DNA of 6,973 nt from Zetaproteobacteria bacterium (GTDB taxonomy: Bacteria; Pseudomonadota; Zetaproteobacteria; Mariprofundales; Mariprofundaceae). How positions within the stretch are numbered: the first letter of the stretch is position 1; the number at the start of each line of letters is the position of its first letter. The notes under the pieces were generated by a model. The model saw only the letters and a program-made list of their open reading frames with translations, was not told the origin of the DNA and made no database searches. Below, one piece after another: positions 1 through 6,065 of the stretch. Where the stretch lies: positions 1 through 6,973 of the forward strand of contig JAJRTX010000289.1 of NCBI GenBank assembly GCA_021545665.1, given 5' to 3'. The position numbers were made by a program, and so were the translations under genes.

Positions 1-485
1 AAGTGATCAATAAACAATTTACCATCGAGGTGATCAAATTCATGTTGCAGTGCTACAGCCGGAAAGTCCTTAAAATCGGTTTCATGCTGAGTTCCTTCGA
101 TATCAAACCAGCGCACGCGAACTGCCGCAGGTCGGGTCACATCGGCATAGGTCTCCGGCACCGATAAACAACCCTCTTCCCAGGTAGCAGTTTCGTCACT
201 CTTCCATAAAAACTCGGGGTTGATCCAGACTTTCAGATCGCGCACCTCATTTTCCGTGCCGATTTTATGGCGCACCTCATCCCCGCGCCAGGTCGTGTCG
301 GTTACTGCCACACGCAACGACACACCAATCTGAGGCGCTGCCAATCCCACACCCGGTGCGTCGTACATGGTATCGGCCATATCCTGCACCAGTTGCTTTA
401 CTTCATTGCTGATCGGAAAGCTCACAGGCCTGGCTACCTTGCGCAGCAGCTCATCAGGATGAATAAGGATTTTTTTAACTGACAT
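1..485 (-). CDS. def: peptide deformylase, 3' end cut off by the window edge
   Basis: Removes the N-terminal formyl group from nascent proteins in the cytoplasm, using a metal ion. The minus strand reads from ATG at 485-483 without a stop to the window edge, giving 161 codons. All three family motifs are visible: motif I GVGLAAPQIG at residues 45-54, motif II EEGCLSVP at 103-110 with metal-ligand Cys106, and motif III QHEFDHLDG at 147-155 with ligands His148 and His152 and catalytic Glu149. Motifs I and II lie about 14 residues further apart than in E. coli Def, because of a charged insertion at about residues 64-84. The start lies five bases after the tautomerase stop, with no strong Shine-Dalgarno (an AAGGA sits about 14 bases upstream), so translation may be coupled. 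The family call is firm. Whether this is the cell's main deformylase or a second copy cannot be told; no fmt gene is visible. Confidence 0.95.
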   Translation of the reverse strand, partial: MSVKKILIHPDELLRKVARPVSFPISNEVKQLVQDMADTMYDAPGVGLAAPQIGVSLRVAVTDTTWRGDEVRHKIGTENEVRDLKVWINPEFLWKSDETATWEEGCLSVPETYADVTRPAAVRVRWFDIEGTQHETDFKDFPAVALQHEFDHLDGKLFIDH

Positions 486-490
486 GAGTG

Positions 491-829
491 CTAGAAAGTT
501 CCTTTATTCCAACCAAACATGGCACGCTCGGGCGCAGCAAATTCGATATAGATACGATCTGCATTGATGGCTAATTCCTGCTGTATCAAAGCACACAGGG
601 TGGCTGATATTTCAGCTGTCCGATCAGTCGTCAGGCCCAGGCTTTTCAACTCCAGGAAAGCCAAAGGTGCTTCCGTACCGGCAAATATCATCGACCTGTT
701 ATCAGACACTTCAACCATCACATAGTCTTCAGGTTTGCCCAATACCTGTGCTACGGTAGTGGAGCAGAGGGAAAGAAAATGAACATGATCATGGACAATT
801 GAATTTGTACGCACATGTAAATATGGCAT
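491..829 (-). CDS. MIF-family tautomerase (phenylpyruvate/dopachrome tautomerase-like)
   Basis: A 112-residue protein, the usual length of the macrophage migration inhibitory factor family, whose trimers tautomerise keto-enol substrates such as phenylpyruvate. It begins MPYLHVRTN, so Met removal would expose the catalytic N-terminal proline. It also aligns with MIF through GKPEDYVMV (Lys32, equivalent to MIF Lys32), MIFAGTEAP (48-56), a KSLG (62-65) near MIF Ile64, DRIYIEF (91-97, with the active-site Tyr) and the C-terminal GWNKGTF. MIF Asn97 is replaced by Glu96, and the CxxC of mammalian MIF is absent. The ATG shares its A with the TGA of the upstream small membrane protein, and GAGGAG lies five bases upstream. 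No signal peptide is seen, so it is probably cytoplasmic. The natural substrate is unknown; MIF homologues in bacteria rarely have assigned roles. The family assignment is good, and activity is inferred from the conserved Pro, Lys and Tyr. Confidence 0.88.
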   Translation of the reverse strand: MPYLHVRTNSIVHDHVHFLSLCSTTVAQVLGKPEDYVMVEVSDNRSMIFAGTEAPLAFLELKSLGLTTDRTAEISATLCALIQQELAINADRIYIEFAAPERAMFGWNKGTF

Positions 830-1011
830 CAGTTCTCCTCTACATTTGATGTTTGGGATTCTTTCTGCGCAGCAGTCTGGAGATTTCTCTGTGCCTGCTC
901 TTCACGCATCCGGTTCTTTTTAATACGCATGTCTTTGGTGGCATAAAAAGCTGCCCACCACAAAAAAACACACAGAGCCAGCATAACCAGCCAGAAGATC
1001 CATTCAGACAT
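829..1011 (-). CDS. small single-pass membrane protein of unknown function, between rnfE and the tautomerase gene
   Basis: 60 residues. One hydrophobic, Trp/Phe-rich helix spans about residues 4-24 (starting EWIFWLVMLAL). It is followed by a strongly basic stretch (KDMRIKKNRMR, 26-36) and a polar Gln/Glu-rich tail to residue 60. The positive-inside rule predicts the tail in the cytoplasm and a very short outer N-terminus. The gene starts 45 bases after rnfE stops, with an AGG about nine bases before the ATG, and its stop overlaps the tautomerase start (TGATG). This coupling is the best evidence that it is a real gene. I do not recognise the family. It occupies the operon-end place where E. 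coli has nth. It lacks the cysteine set expected of NqrM, the small maturation protein of the related Na+-NQR, having only Cys14 inside the helix. A role as accessory or assembly factor for Rnf is only inference from position. Confidence 0.72.
   Translation of the reverse strand: MSEWIFWLVMLALCVFLWWAAFYATKDMRIKKNRMREEQAQRNLQTAAQKESQTSNVEEN
835..840 (-). promoter_or_regulatory. Shine-Dalgarno of the tautomerase gene
   Basis: GAGGAG ends five bases before the tautomerase ATG. It is embedded in the last Glu-Glu codons of the small membrane protein gene, so ribosomes finishing that gene stop on the next start (TGATG). Confidence 0.7.
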
Positions 1012-1020
1012 GAAAACGAC

Positions 1021-1060
1021 CTGACATGAGTAGACTTTTCATGACTTCTACAGACATCAG
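1021..1060. repeat. imperfect inverted repeat across the rnfE stop and intergenic gap
   Basis: CTGA (1021-1024) pairs with TCAG (1057-1060) and GTAGA (1030-1034) with TCTAC (1047-1051). A symmetric five-base internal loop separates the two stems and the loop is 12 bases. On the mRNA it would enclose the rnfE stop codon just ahead of the small membrane protein gene. There is no U-run, so it is not a convincing terminator. It might tune translation or processing at this, the widest gap inside the operon, or be chance. Confidence 0.35.
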
Positions 1061-1713
1061 TCCACCTCAGCAGTTGCAGGCCCCTCTTCCACAACAGTGG
1101 CAGGTCGCGCATCAGCGCGGGCTTGCAAAGCACGGTTGATCATCTTCACAGCAACCAGAATAAAGCCCAGAGCAATAAATGCTCCCGGAGGAAGAATAAA
1201 CATCAGCACATCAGGATAGCTTTCACCAAATACCGGGATTCCAAAAAAATCCCCCTGACCAAGCAGCTCACGAATGCCACCCAGCAAGACCAGTGCAAAG
1301 GTGAAGCCTAAACCGACTGCTATCGCATCAATCGCAGAGTCTGCCATAGTATTTTTGCTGGCAAAGGCCTCAGCTCGCCCAAGAATTGCACAATTGACTA
1401 CGATCAACGGAATAAACAGCCCCAGCACCAAATACATGTCATGCATCCATGCGTTCATCCCCATATCCACCAGCGTGACAAAGGATGCAATAATAGTGAT
1501 ATAAGCCGGAATTCTGACGTTTTTTGGAATAACATTGCGTACCAGGGAGACAACAAGATTGGAGCCCAGCAACACCATCAACGATGCTGCCCCCATCCAG
1601 AAGCCGTTTTCAGCTGATGTAGTAACACCGAGCAATGGACATAAACCGAGCAGCTGGGCAAAAACAGCATTATTATGCCAAAAGCCTTCTATAAAAACTT
1701 CTGACTTTTTCAT
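1057..1713 (-). CDS. rnfE: RnfE, electron transport complex membrane subunit E
   Basis: Integral inner-membrane subunit of the Rnf ferredoxin:NAD+ oxidoreductase complex (Rsx in E. coli), paralogous to RnfA and to NqrD. The protein has 218 residues and about six hydrophobic helices. Two cysteine motifs stand out: GLCPLLGV with Cys25 and VNCAILG with Cys108. By homology with NqrD/NqrE and structures of the family, these help to hold an intramembrane iron-sulfur cluster between RnfA and RnfE. Other family signatures are RNVIPKNVRIPAYI (59-72), DMGMNAWM (83-90), and the C-terminal half with GGIRELLGQGDFFG (144-157). The last 25 or so residues are a polar tail (ending ATAEVD). The ATG overlaps the rnfG stop (ATGA), and a strong GGAGGT lies five bases upstream. 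It is the last of the six rnf genes, and the length is close to the family norm. Confidence 0.97.
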   Translation of the reverse strand: MKKSEVFIEGFWHNNAVFAQLLGLCPLLGVTTSAENGFWMGAASLMVLLGSNLVVSLVRNVIPKNVRIPAYITIIASFVTLVDMGMNAWMHDMYLVLGLFIPLIVVNCAILGRAEAFASKNTMADSAIDAIAVGLGFTFALVLLGGIRELLGQGDFFGIPVFGESYPDVLMFILPPGAFIALGFILVAVKMINRALQARADARPATVVEEGPATAEVD

Positions 1714-2696
1714 TGCCCACCTCCATTACCGACTTTTTTTCCTGAAGAAGTTTTCTTTACAACCGGCCTGATTTTGACTGCTATTGCCGGAACAGTTTCA
1801 GAAACAGACTCCGGCACAATTTCGGACACTGTTTTCTTTGCAGCATCAGGACTTACCTTAGGCGCAGGTTTTGCAGCAGATTCCGGCATGGCTTCGGATA
1901 CTACTTTCTGTGTAACTTCAGGGCTTATCTTTGGCACAGGCTTTAGTGCAACCTTGGGCACAGGTTTGGTAGCAGATCCGGATACTACTTTGCTTGCAAT
2001 TTCAGGTGTTTTCTTGATAGCGGTTTTGGCCGCAACTTCCGGAGCAGGCTCGGAACTGGCACCCTGTTTCACATCCTCTACAGGTTCCGGTTTAGCATCC
2101 TGAGCTGTTATGGTTTCAAAAATCAGCTTCCGGTTCGCCTGGTAATACTCCAGAGCACCCTTGACAGCCTTGACAACAGCCCTGGGCGTGATCGTTGCTC
2201 CGGTAAACTGATCAAAATCACCGCCATCCTTTTTCACTGCCCATTTCGTACCTTTCAGGCCTCGACCCACAAAAGTACCCAACCAGTCAGCATTATTGGT
2301 TATACCATCACCCAGACCCGGTGTTTCACGATGAAATGTTACCCGGATGGCATGCACACTGCCTTCCGGACGCACACCGACAAGAATACGTATCGTACCG
2401 GAATAACCATCAGGTGCGACCGCTTCCCAAGCCAGGCCAACAACCGTTTTTCCGACATCCTTACCGGGATAAATTGTTACCTGCTGCTTACCTTCACCCA
2501 GAACAACCATATCAGTCTGTGCATCATTTACATGCTCGGGCAAAACCTGTTGCAAAGCCTTGCGCAGTGCTTCTCTCTGTGCCTGTGCTATCGGTTCGCG
2601 GGTAAAAATATCGGTTGTGGCAAGTAGCCCGGCAGCAATTACAGCTACCAGCACAAGAGCTGTGACCATTTGCCATTGCTCTTTATCCACCTTCAT
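1710..2696 (-). CDS. rnfG: RnfG, covalent-FMN electron transport subunit, with long repeat-rich C-terminal tail
   Basis: Periplasm-facing flavoprotein subunit of the Rnf complex, homologous to NqrC. An N-terminal helix at about residues 9-27 anchors it. The FMN-binding domain follows to about residue 195, with GYSGTIRILVGV (97-108), HRETPGLGD (122-130) and the flavinylation motif DQFTGATIT (162-170), where Thr168 is the expected FMN-phosphoryl attachment site made by ApbE. E. coli RsxG is about 206 residues; this protein is 328. The extra 125 or so residues (203-328) are a low-complexity Lys/Pro/Ala/Val/Ser/Glu tail with three diverged 24-28-residue repeats. The ATG overlaps the rnfD stop (ATGA), with GAGG a little upstream. 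The C-terminus runs straight into the rnfE Shine-Dalgarno. The function call is firm; the tail's role is unknown. Confidence 0.97.
   Translation of the reverse strand: MKVDKEQWQMVTALVLVAVIAAGLLATTDIFTREPIAQAQREALRKALQQVLPEHVNDAQTDMVVLGEGKQQVTIYPGKDVGKTVVGLAWEAVAPDGYSGTIRILVGVRPEGSVHAIRVTFHRETPGLGDGITNNADWLGTFVGRGLKGTKWAVKKDGGDFDQFTGATITPRAVVKAVKGALEYYQANRKLIFETITAQDAKPEPVEDVKQGASSEPAPEVAAKTAIKKTPEIASKVVSGSATKPVPKVALKPVPKISPEVTQKVVSEAMPESAAKPAPKVSPDAAKKTVSEIVPESVSETVPAIAVKIRPVVKKTSSGKKVGNGGGQ
1719..1724 (-). promoter_or_regulatory. strong Shine-Dalgarno of rnfE inside the rnfG 3' end
   Basis: GGAGGT lies five bases before the rnfE ATG. It is read by rnfG as Gly-Gly codons in its terminal NGGGQ, so the odd glycine run ending RnfG may simply be the cost of the ribosome binding site. 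Confidence 0.75.
1770..2009 (-). repeat. three diverged tandem repeats in the RnfG C-terminal tail
   Basis: In protein terms the units run from residues 230-257 (opening TPEIASKVVS), 258-281 (opening SPEVTQKVVSEAMPE) and 282-309 (opening SPDAAKKTVSEIVPE). Units 1, 2 and 3 measure 28, 24 and 28 residues. Each opens (S/T)P(E/D), has a K-x-V-S core, and continues into a Pro/Ala/Lys/Val region (PVPKV, PAPKV, VPAIAVK). The pattern suggests internal duplication with drift. It is expected to be extended and disordered, outside the cytoplasmic membrane. Confidence 0.7.
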
Positions 2697-3772
2697 GAGG
2701 AACTGCCCTCATTTTTGTTACCGTGACCATACACCTGAGGCCTGCAATAATGGTCAATCAGTGGCACTGCACAATTCATCAGCAATACAGCAAACATCGC
2801 CCCTTCAGGGAAGCCTCCAAAACTACGAATACACCAGGTCAGCACACCACAGCCGACACCAAACACGATCTGACCTGTTGGCGTAACAGGCGAAGAAACC
2901 GGATCGGTCGCCATAAAGAAGGCACAGAGAATCAAACCTCCGGCAAACAGATGAAACATTGGCGATGTGAACTGGGCTGGTTCAACAACATTGAATATTG
3001 CCGCCAACAGCACCACGGTTCCGATATAAGAAAATGGGATATGCCAGGTGATGGTATGCCTGGCCATGAGATAAATGCCTCCAAGAAGCAATGCCAAAGC
3101 ACTGGTTTCGCCAATACTCCCGGCTTCAAAACCAAGGAAAGCATTCAGATAGCTATAGCCATAAGCATTTAATGCATCAGCAACAGCAACACCCTGAGAC
3201 CATTCCGTTTTCACATGGCCTAACGGGCTGGCCATGGTAATGGCATCCAGCCCCAGACTCAGTGACTCAGGACCAAACAGGAAAAATGACAGGCAGCCAG
3301 AGAAGTCGTATAAATCAAATGCGACCGAGCTGTCATACATCGGCACAAGCCAGGTGGTCATACTCAAGGGGAATGAGATTAGCAGAATCACCCGTGCAGC
3401 CAGAGCAGGATTAAAGATATTATAGCCCAGACCACCATACACTTGTTTACCCAGTACAATGGCAAATACGCCCCCCAGAACAGCCATCCACCATGGCGTT
3501 GCGGCAGGCAAGGTAAGCGCCAGAAATAATCCCGTCAGGGCAGCTGAATTATCCAGCAGAACAGATAATGATTTACCCATCATTCTCAGGCAAACAGCCT
3601 CAGTAACAAGACAACTGAGTATACATGTAACAATCAGCAGAACAGCCAGCCAGCCGAACAGGTAAACGCTGAACAGCGTTGCCGGAAATAATGCAATAAT
3701 AACTGTCAGCATGGTGATTCGAATCGAATCACCGCCATGCATGTGTGGCGAGGAAAGCATAATGTTAGGCAT
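2693..3772 (-). CDS. rnfD: RnfD, covalent-FMN membrane subunit
   Basis: Polytopic subunit of the Rnf complex, homologous to NqrB. In the family it binds FMN covalently through a threonine and takes part in ion translocation. I prefer the ATG at 3772 (359 residues): AAGG lies nine bases upstream and it overlaps the rnfC stop by only eight bases. A GTG at 3781 would abut the same Shine-Dalgarno with no spacing. Visible family features are the N-terminal SSPHMHGGDSI, GGLGYNIFNPALAAR, FHLFAGGLILCAFFMATDPV and SFGGFPEGAMFAVLLMNCAVPLID, and about nine to ten hydrophobic helices. The flavinylation motif reads DAITMASPLGHVKTEWS. The residue at the attachment position is Ser182 (codon AGC, 3229-3227), where E. 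coli and V. cholerae RnfD have Thr187. The rnfG start overlaps the stop (ATGA). The identity is firm. Confidence 0.97.
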   Translation of the reverse strand: MPNIMLSSPHMHGGDSIRITMLTVIIALFPATLFSVYLFGWLAVLLIVTCILSCLVTEAVCLRMMGKSLSVLLDNSAALTGLFLALTLPAATPWWMAVLGGVFAIVLGKQVYGGLGYNIFNPALAARVILLISFPLSMTTWLVPMYDSSVAFDLYDFSGCLSFFLFGPESLSLGLDAITMASPLGHVKTEWSQGVAVADALNAYGYSYLNAFLGFEAGSIGETSALALLLGGIYLMARHTITWHIPFSYIGTVVLLAAIFNVVEPAQFTSPMFHLFAGGLILCAFFMATDPVSSPVTPTGQIVFGVGCGVLTWCIRSFGGFPEGAMFAVLLMNCAVPLIDHYCRPQVYGHGNKNEGSSS

Positions 3773-5492
3773 TGGAATCACCCTTCTCTTTTTTCACCGC
3801 TGCTATTTCCACCTTTTTTTCCGTGGTCGCATTGCTTTCTGGAACGGCTCCATTTGCTGAAGGGTCTTGTGCAGCTACTGCTTCTTTTTTTGCTTCTGTT
3901 TTAATAATTTTTTCTTTTGTTACTGTTTCTCCAGCAGTCTCATCTTTTGCAACACTTTCACCTGACGCTTTTTTTACTGGCGCTTTTCTTCTGGCCGCTG
4001 CTCCAGCTGCTGGTCGCTTACGCCCTTTTGCTCGCCGTGCGGCTTTCGCAGCCTCTTCACGTGCCAGTCTGGCATCACGGGCAGATGATCGTATACGTGA
4101 TGCCTCAGCAAATCCCTGTTCCCGACGTTGTAATGCAAGCTGCCCTTTGCCATAGCGGAAATAATGTACCAGCGGAATATTAGCCGGGCACACATAAGAA
4201 CAGCAACCACATTCGATGCAGTCAAAAATCTGGAAATTCTCAGCCTTGTCAAACTGATCACTGCGACAAAAATCAGCCAACATGTTTGGAACCAGATGTG
4301 ACGGGCAAGCCTCACTGCAGTGGCCGCAACGGATACAAGGCTGTTCAGCTGCGTGCGCCTGCACAAAAGAATCATCGCGCATGATAAGCAGGCCTGTAGA
4401 CGATTTAACCACTGGCACATCAGGGTGGCGTAAACGTTCACCCATCATCGGACCACCCAGAAGAATACGTACCTTTTCAAATTCATTGAGGCCACAGTGG
4501 TTAAAAACAAAACGCATTGGTGTACCTATGCGAACTCGTAAATTGGCCGGATTTGGCATGGCATCACCGCTTACCGTGACCACCCGCTCAGTTAATGGCT
4601 GTCCCAGAACAACTGCATCATACAAAGCTTTACTGGTTCCGACATTTTGACAGAGCACACCAATATGAAATGGTAATTGACCTGCCGCCACCTCTTTTCC
4701 GGTCAGGGAATATATCAACTGTTTCTCACTTCCCTGCGGATAACGCGTAGGCAGTACAACCACGCGTACACCATCCATATCAGACCGTTTATCCAGGGCT
4801 TCCTGCATGGCCACTGCCACATCCGGTTTATTGTCCTCTATCGCGACAATACCAGCCTTGGCTTCAACCATATGCATGATAATAGCCATGCCGGTCAGTG
4901 TCTCTTCGGTATACTCAAGCATCAGACGATGATCATTGGTTAGATATGGTTCACATTCGGCACCGTTGAGAATCAGTGTCTCAATCGGAAAACGCTTGTC
5001 CTGAACCAGCTTGATAAAGGTTGGAAATACAGCACCGCCGAGACCAACCAGTCCGCACATACGAGCCCGCTCCCGCAAAATAGCCGGATCTACCTGCTGC
5101 CAGTCGGCAATCGGCTTCAACCCGTCATCGCGCTGATCCCTGCCATCAGATTCAATGACAATGCTCGGCATTCCCATGCCGGATGGATGTGGTATCTGAC
5201 GTTCCTCAATACTGACTACCTTGCCGGAAGTCGGCGCATGAATTGGAACCGAGACATACCCCTCTGATTTACCAATCTTTTGTCCTCGCAGTACATGCTC
5301 CCCCACAGCAACCAGTGGTGAACAAGCTTCCCCGATATGCTGCTTTAAGGGAATAACATAGAGGGGTGCTATCGGACAATCTCCAATCGGCATTGAAGCT
5401 GTGATTTTTTTTGACTCCGGGTGAACACCACCTGCAAATCTATGCGCCATCATGCCCAGATGCTGGGCCAGATTTCTAAGTATGGCCGGCAT
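3765..5492 (-). CDS. rnfC: RnfC, NADH/FMN-binding iron-sulfur subunit with basic C-terminal tail
   Basis: Peripheral cytoplasmic subunit of the Rnf complex, where NAD(H) meets the electron chain. I choose the ATG at 5492 (575 residues). GGGAG lies four bases upstream, and it leaves about 20 residues before the conserved FAGGVHPE, as in E. coli RsxC. A longer frame reaches 5588 but would overlap rnfB by 113 bases. Domains in order: N-terminal barrel-sandwich region with VIPLKQHIG (47-55) and PIHAPTSGKV (83-92); NADH/FMN-binding fold with GLGGAVFP (150-157) and NGAECEPYL (176-184); SLBB-like region ending LLGGPMMGE (344-352); two 4Fe-4S motifs C386-x2-C389-x2-C392-x3-C396-P and C425-x2-C428-x2-C431-x3-C435-P. 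From about residue 466 a charged Ala/Lys/Arg/Glu tail follows, common in gammaproteobacterial RnfC. It overlaps rnfB by 17 bases and rnfD by eight. Confidence 0.96.
   Translation of the reverse strand: MPAILRNLAQHLGMMAHRFAGGVHPESKKITASMPIGDCPIAPLYVIPLKQHIGEACSPLVAVGEHVLRGQKIGKSEGYVSVPIHAPTSGKVVSIEERQIPHPSGMGMPSIVIESDGRDQRDDGLKPIADWQQVDPAILRERARMCGLVGLGGAVFPTFIKLVQDKRFPIETLILNGAECEPYLTNDHRLMLEYTEETLTGMAIIMHMVEAKAGIVAIEDNKPDVAVAMQEALDKRSDMDGVRVVVLPTRYPQGSEKQLIYSLTGKEVAAGQLPFHIGVLCQNVGTSKALYDAVVLGQPLTERVVTVSGDAMPNPANLRVRIGTPMRFVFNHCGLNEFEKVRILLGGPMMGERLRHPDVPVVKSSTGLLIMRDDSFVQAHAAEQPCIRCGHCSEACPSHLVPNMLADFCRSDQFDKAENFQIFDCIECGCCSYVCPANIPLVHYFRYGKGQLALQRREQGFAEASRIRSSARDARLAREEAAKAARRAKGRKRPAAGAAARRKAPVKKASGESVAKDETAGETVTKEKIIKTEAKKEAVAAQDPSANGAVPESNATTEKKVEIAAVKKEKGDSNA
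3768..4097 (-). other. low-complexity Ala/Lys/Arg-rich C-terminal tail of RnfC
   Basis: Residues 466-575 of RnfC lie beyond the second 4Fe-4S motif. The first part (about 467-510) is strongly basic and Ala-rich (for example ARLAREEAAKAARRAKGRK); the rest alternates Lys and Glu with Thr/Ala/Val. E. coli RsxC also has a long charged Ala-rich repeat tail, so this is a family habit rather than a local oddity. Here no precise repeat unit is evident. It is probably helical then disordered, on the cytoplasmic side. Confidence 0.7.
3782..3788 (-). promoter_or_regulatory. Shine-Dalgarno that decides the rnfD start
   Basis: GAGAAGG sits nine bases before ATG 3772 but directly abuts the in-frame GTG at 3781. 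The ATG is therefore the more likely start, three codons further in. It lies in the last codons of rnfC. Confidence 0.6.
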
Positions 5493-6060
5493 GGAGCTCC
5501 CGCCTTTCATGGACAGCATGGATACTTTCCGTGTCAGGCAAAGGCCATGACCAATGTTCCAGCAATTCCGGTGTTGCCTGCATTTCAATACAGTCTACCG
5601 GGCAGGGTTCAGCGCATAACTCACAGCCCGTGCAGTATTCACTAATAATCGTATGGAATTGTTTGGCTGCACCGATAATACCATCCACCGGACAGGCTTT
5701 GATGCATAACATGCAACCAATGCATTCATCCTCACGAATATAGGCCAGCATGGGCCCTGAGGCCTCCTCTTCAACTGTTTTTGGCTCTACACCCATCAGG
5801 TTTGCCAATTGCAACATAACCCGCTCACCGCCTGGCTTACAGCCGTTGATTTCAGCAGCCCCACTGACAACCGCCTCGGCATATGGTTTGCAACCGGGAT
5901 AGCCACATTGAGCACATTGTGTCTGTAGCAGTATAGCATCAATCTTTTCGACCATCGGATCGCCTTCAACATGAAACACCCTTTGGGCAATAGCCAGTAT
6001 CACACCAGCCAGCAGTGCAAATGCGCCAAAACTTAACAAGGCATATACTAATTGCGACAT
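5476..6060 (-). CDS. rnfB: RnfB, multi-cluster iron-sulfur subunit
   Basis: Carries electrons between soluble ferredoxin, RnfC and the membrane subunits; the soluble part faces the cytoplasm. The 194-residue protein has an N-terminal membrane helix at about residues 5-25. A 4Fe-4S domain follows with the spacing C49-x2-C52-x4-C57-x16-C74 (QCAQCGYPGC and NGCKPGG). Two bacterial-ferredoxin motifs come next: C113-x2-C116-x2-C119-x3-C123-P and C143-x2-C146-x2-C149-x3-C153-P. Cys157 is an additional cysteine close to the last cluster. The C-terminal 30 or so residues are short and His/Glu-rich (HAVHERRELHAGHT). The ATG lies five bases after the rnfA stop; AAGG is about ten bases upstream. The length matches E. 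coli RsxB (about 192). The identity is firm. Confidence 0.97.
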   Translation of the reverse strand: MSQLVYALLSFGAFALLAGVILAIAQRVFHVEGDPMVEKIDAILLQTQCAQCGYPGCKPYAEAVVSGAAEINGCKPGGERVMLQLANLMGVEPKTVEEEASGPMLAYIREDECIGCMLCIKACPVDGIIGAAKQFHTIISEYCTGCELCAEPCPVDCIEMQATPELLEHWSWPLPDTESIHAVHERRELHAGHT

Positions 6061-6065
6061 ATCGA

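Noticed and set aside
829..1011. NqrM-like or FixQ-like assignment for the small membrane protein
   Set aside because: NqrM needs a conserved cysteine cluster, which is absent; resemblance to FixQ is only one helix plus a charged tail.
840..1133. 97-residue minus-strand frame overlapping the rnfE end and the small membrane protein
   Set aside because: It is out of frame with both, has no family features and no Shine-Dalgarno logic. The 60-residue frame has a clear membrane helix and a coupled stop/start.
1774..2103. 109-residue plus-strand frame opposite the RnfG tail
   Set aside because: Its repetitive Thr/Ala/Gly/Ser composition is the mirror of the repeat-coding strand; repeats keep antisense frames open by chance.
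2723..3172. 149-residue plus-strand frame inside rnfD
   Set aside because: It is fully antisense to a well-conserved rnfD region and has no recognisable domain.
3772..4155. 127-residue plus-strand frame opposite the RnfC tail
   Set aside because: It is the antisense shadow of a low-complexity Ala/Lys-coding region, with no independent start signal.
5493..5588. Longer rnfC frame starting at 5588
   Set aside because: It would overlap rnfB by 113 bases and add 32 residues with no counterpart in RnfC. The ATG at 5492 has GGGAG upstream and the family N-terminal length.
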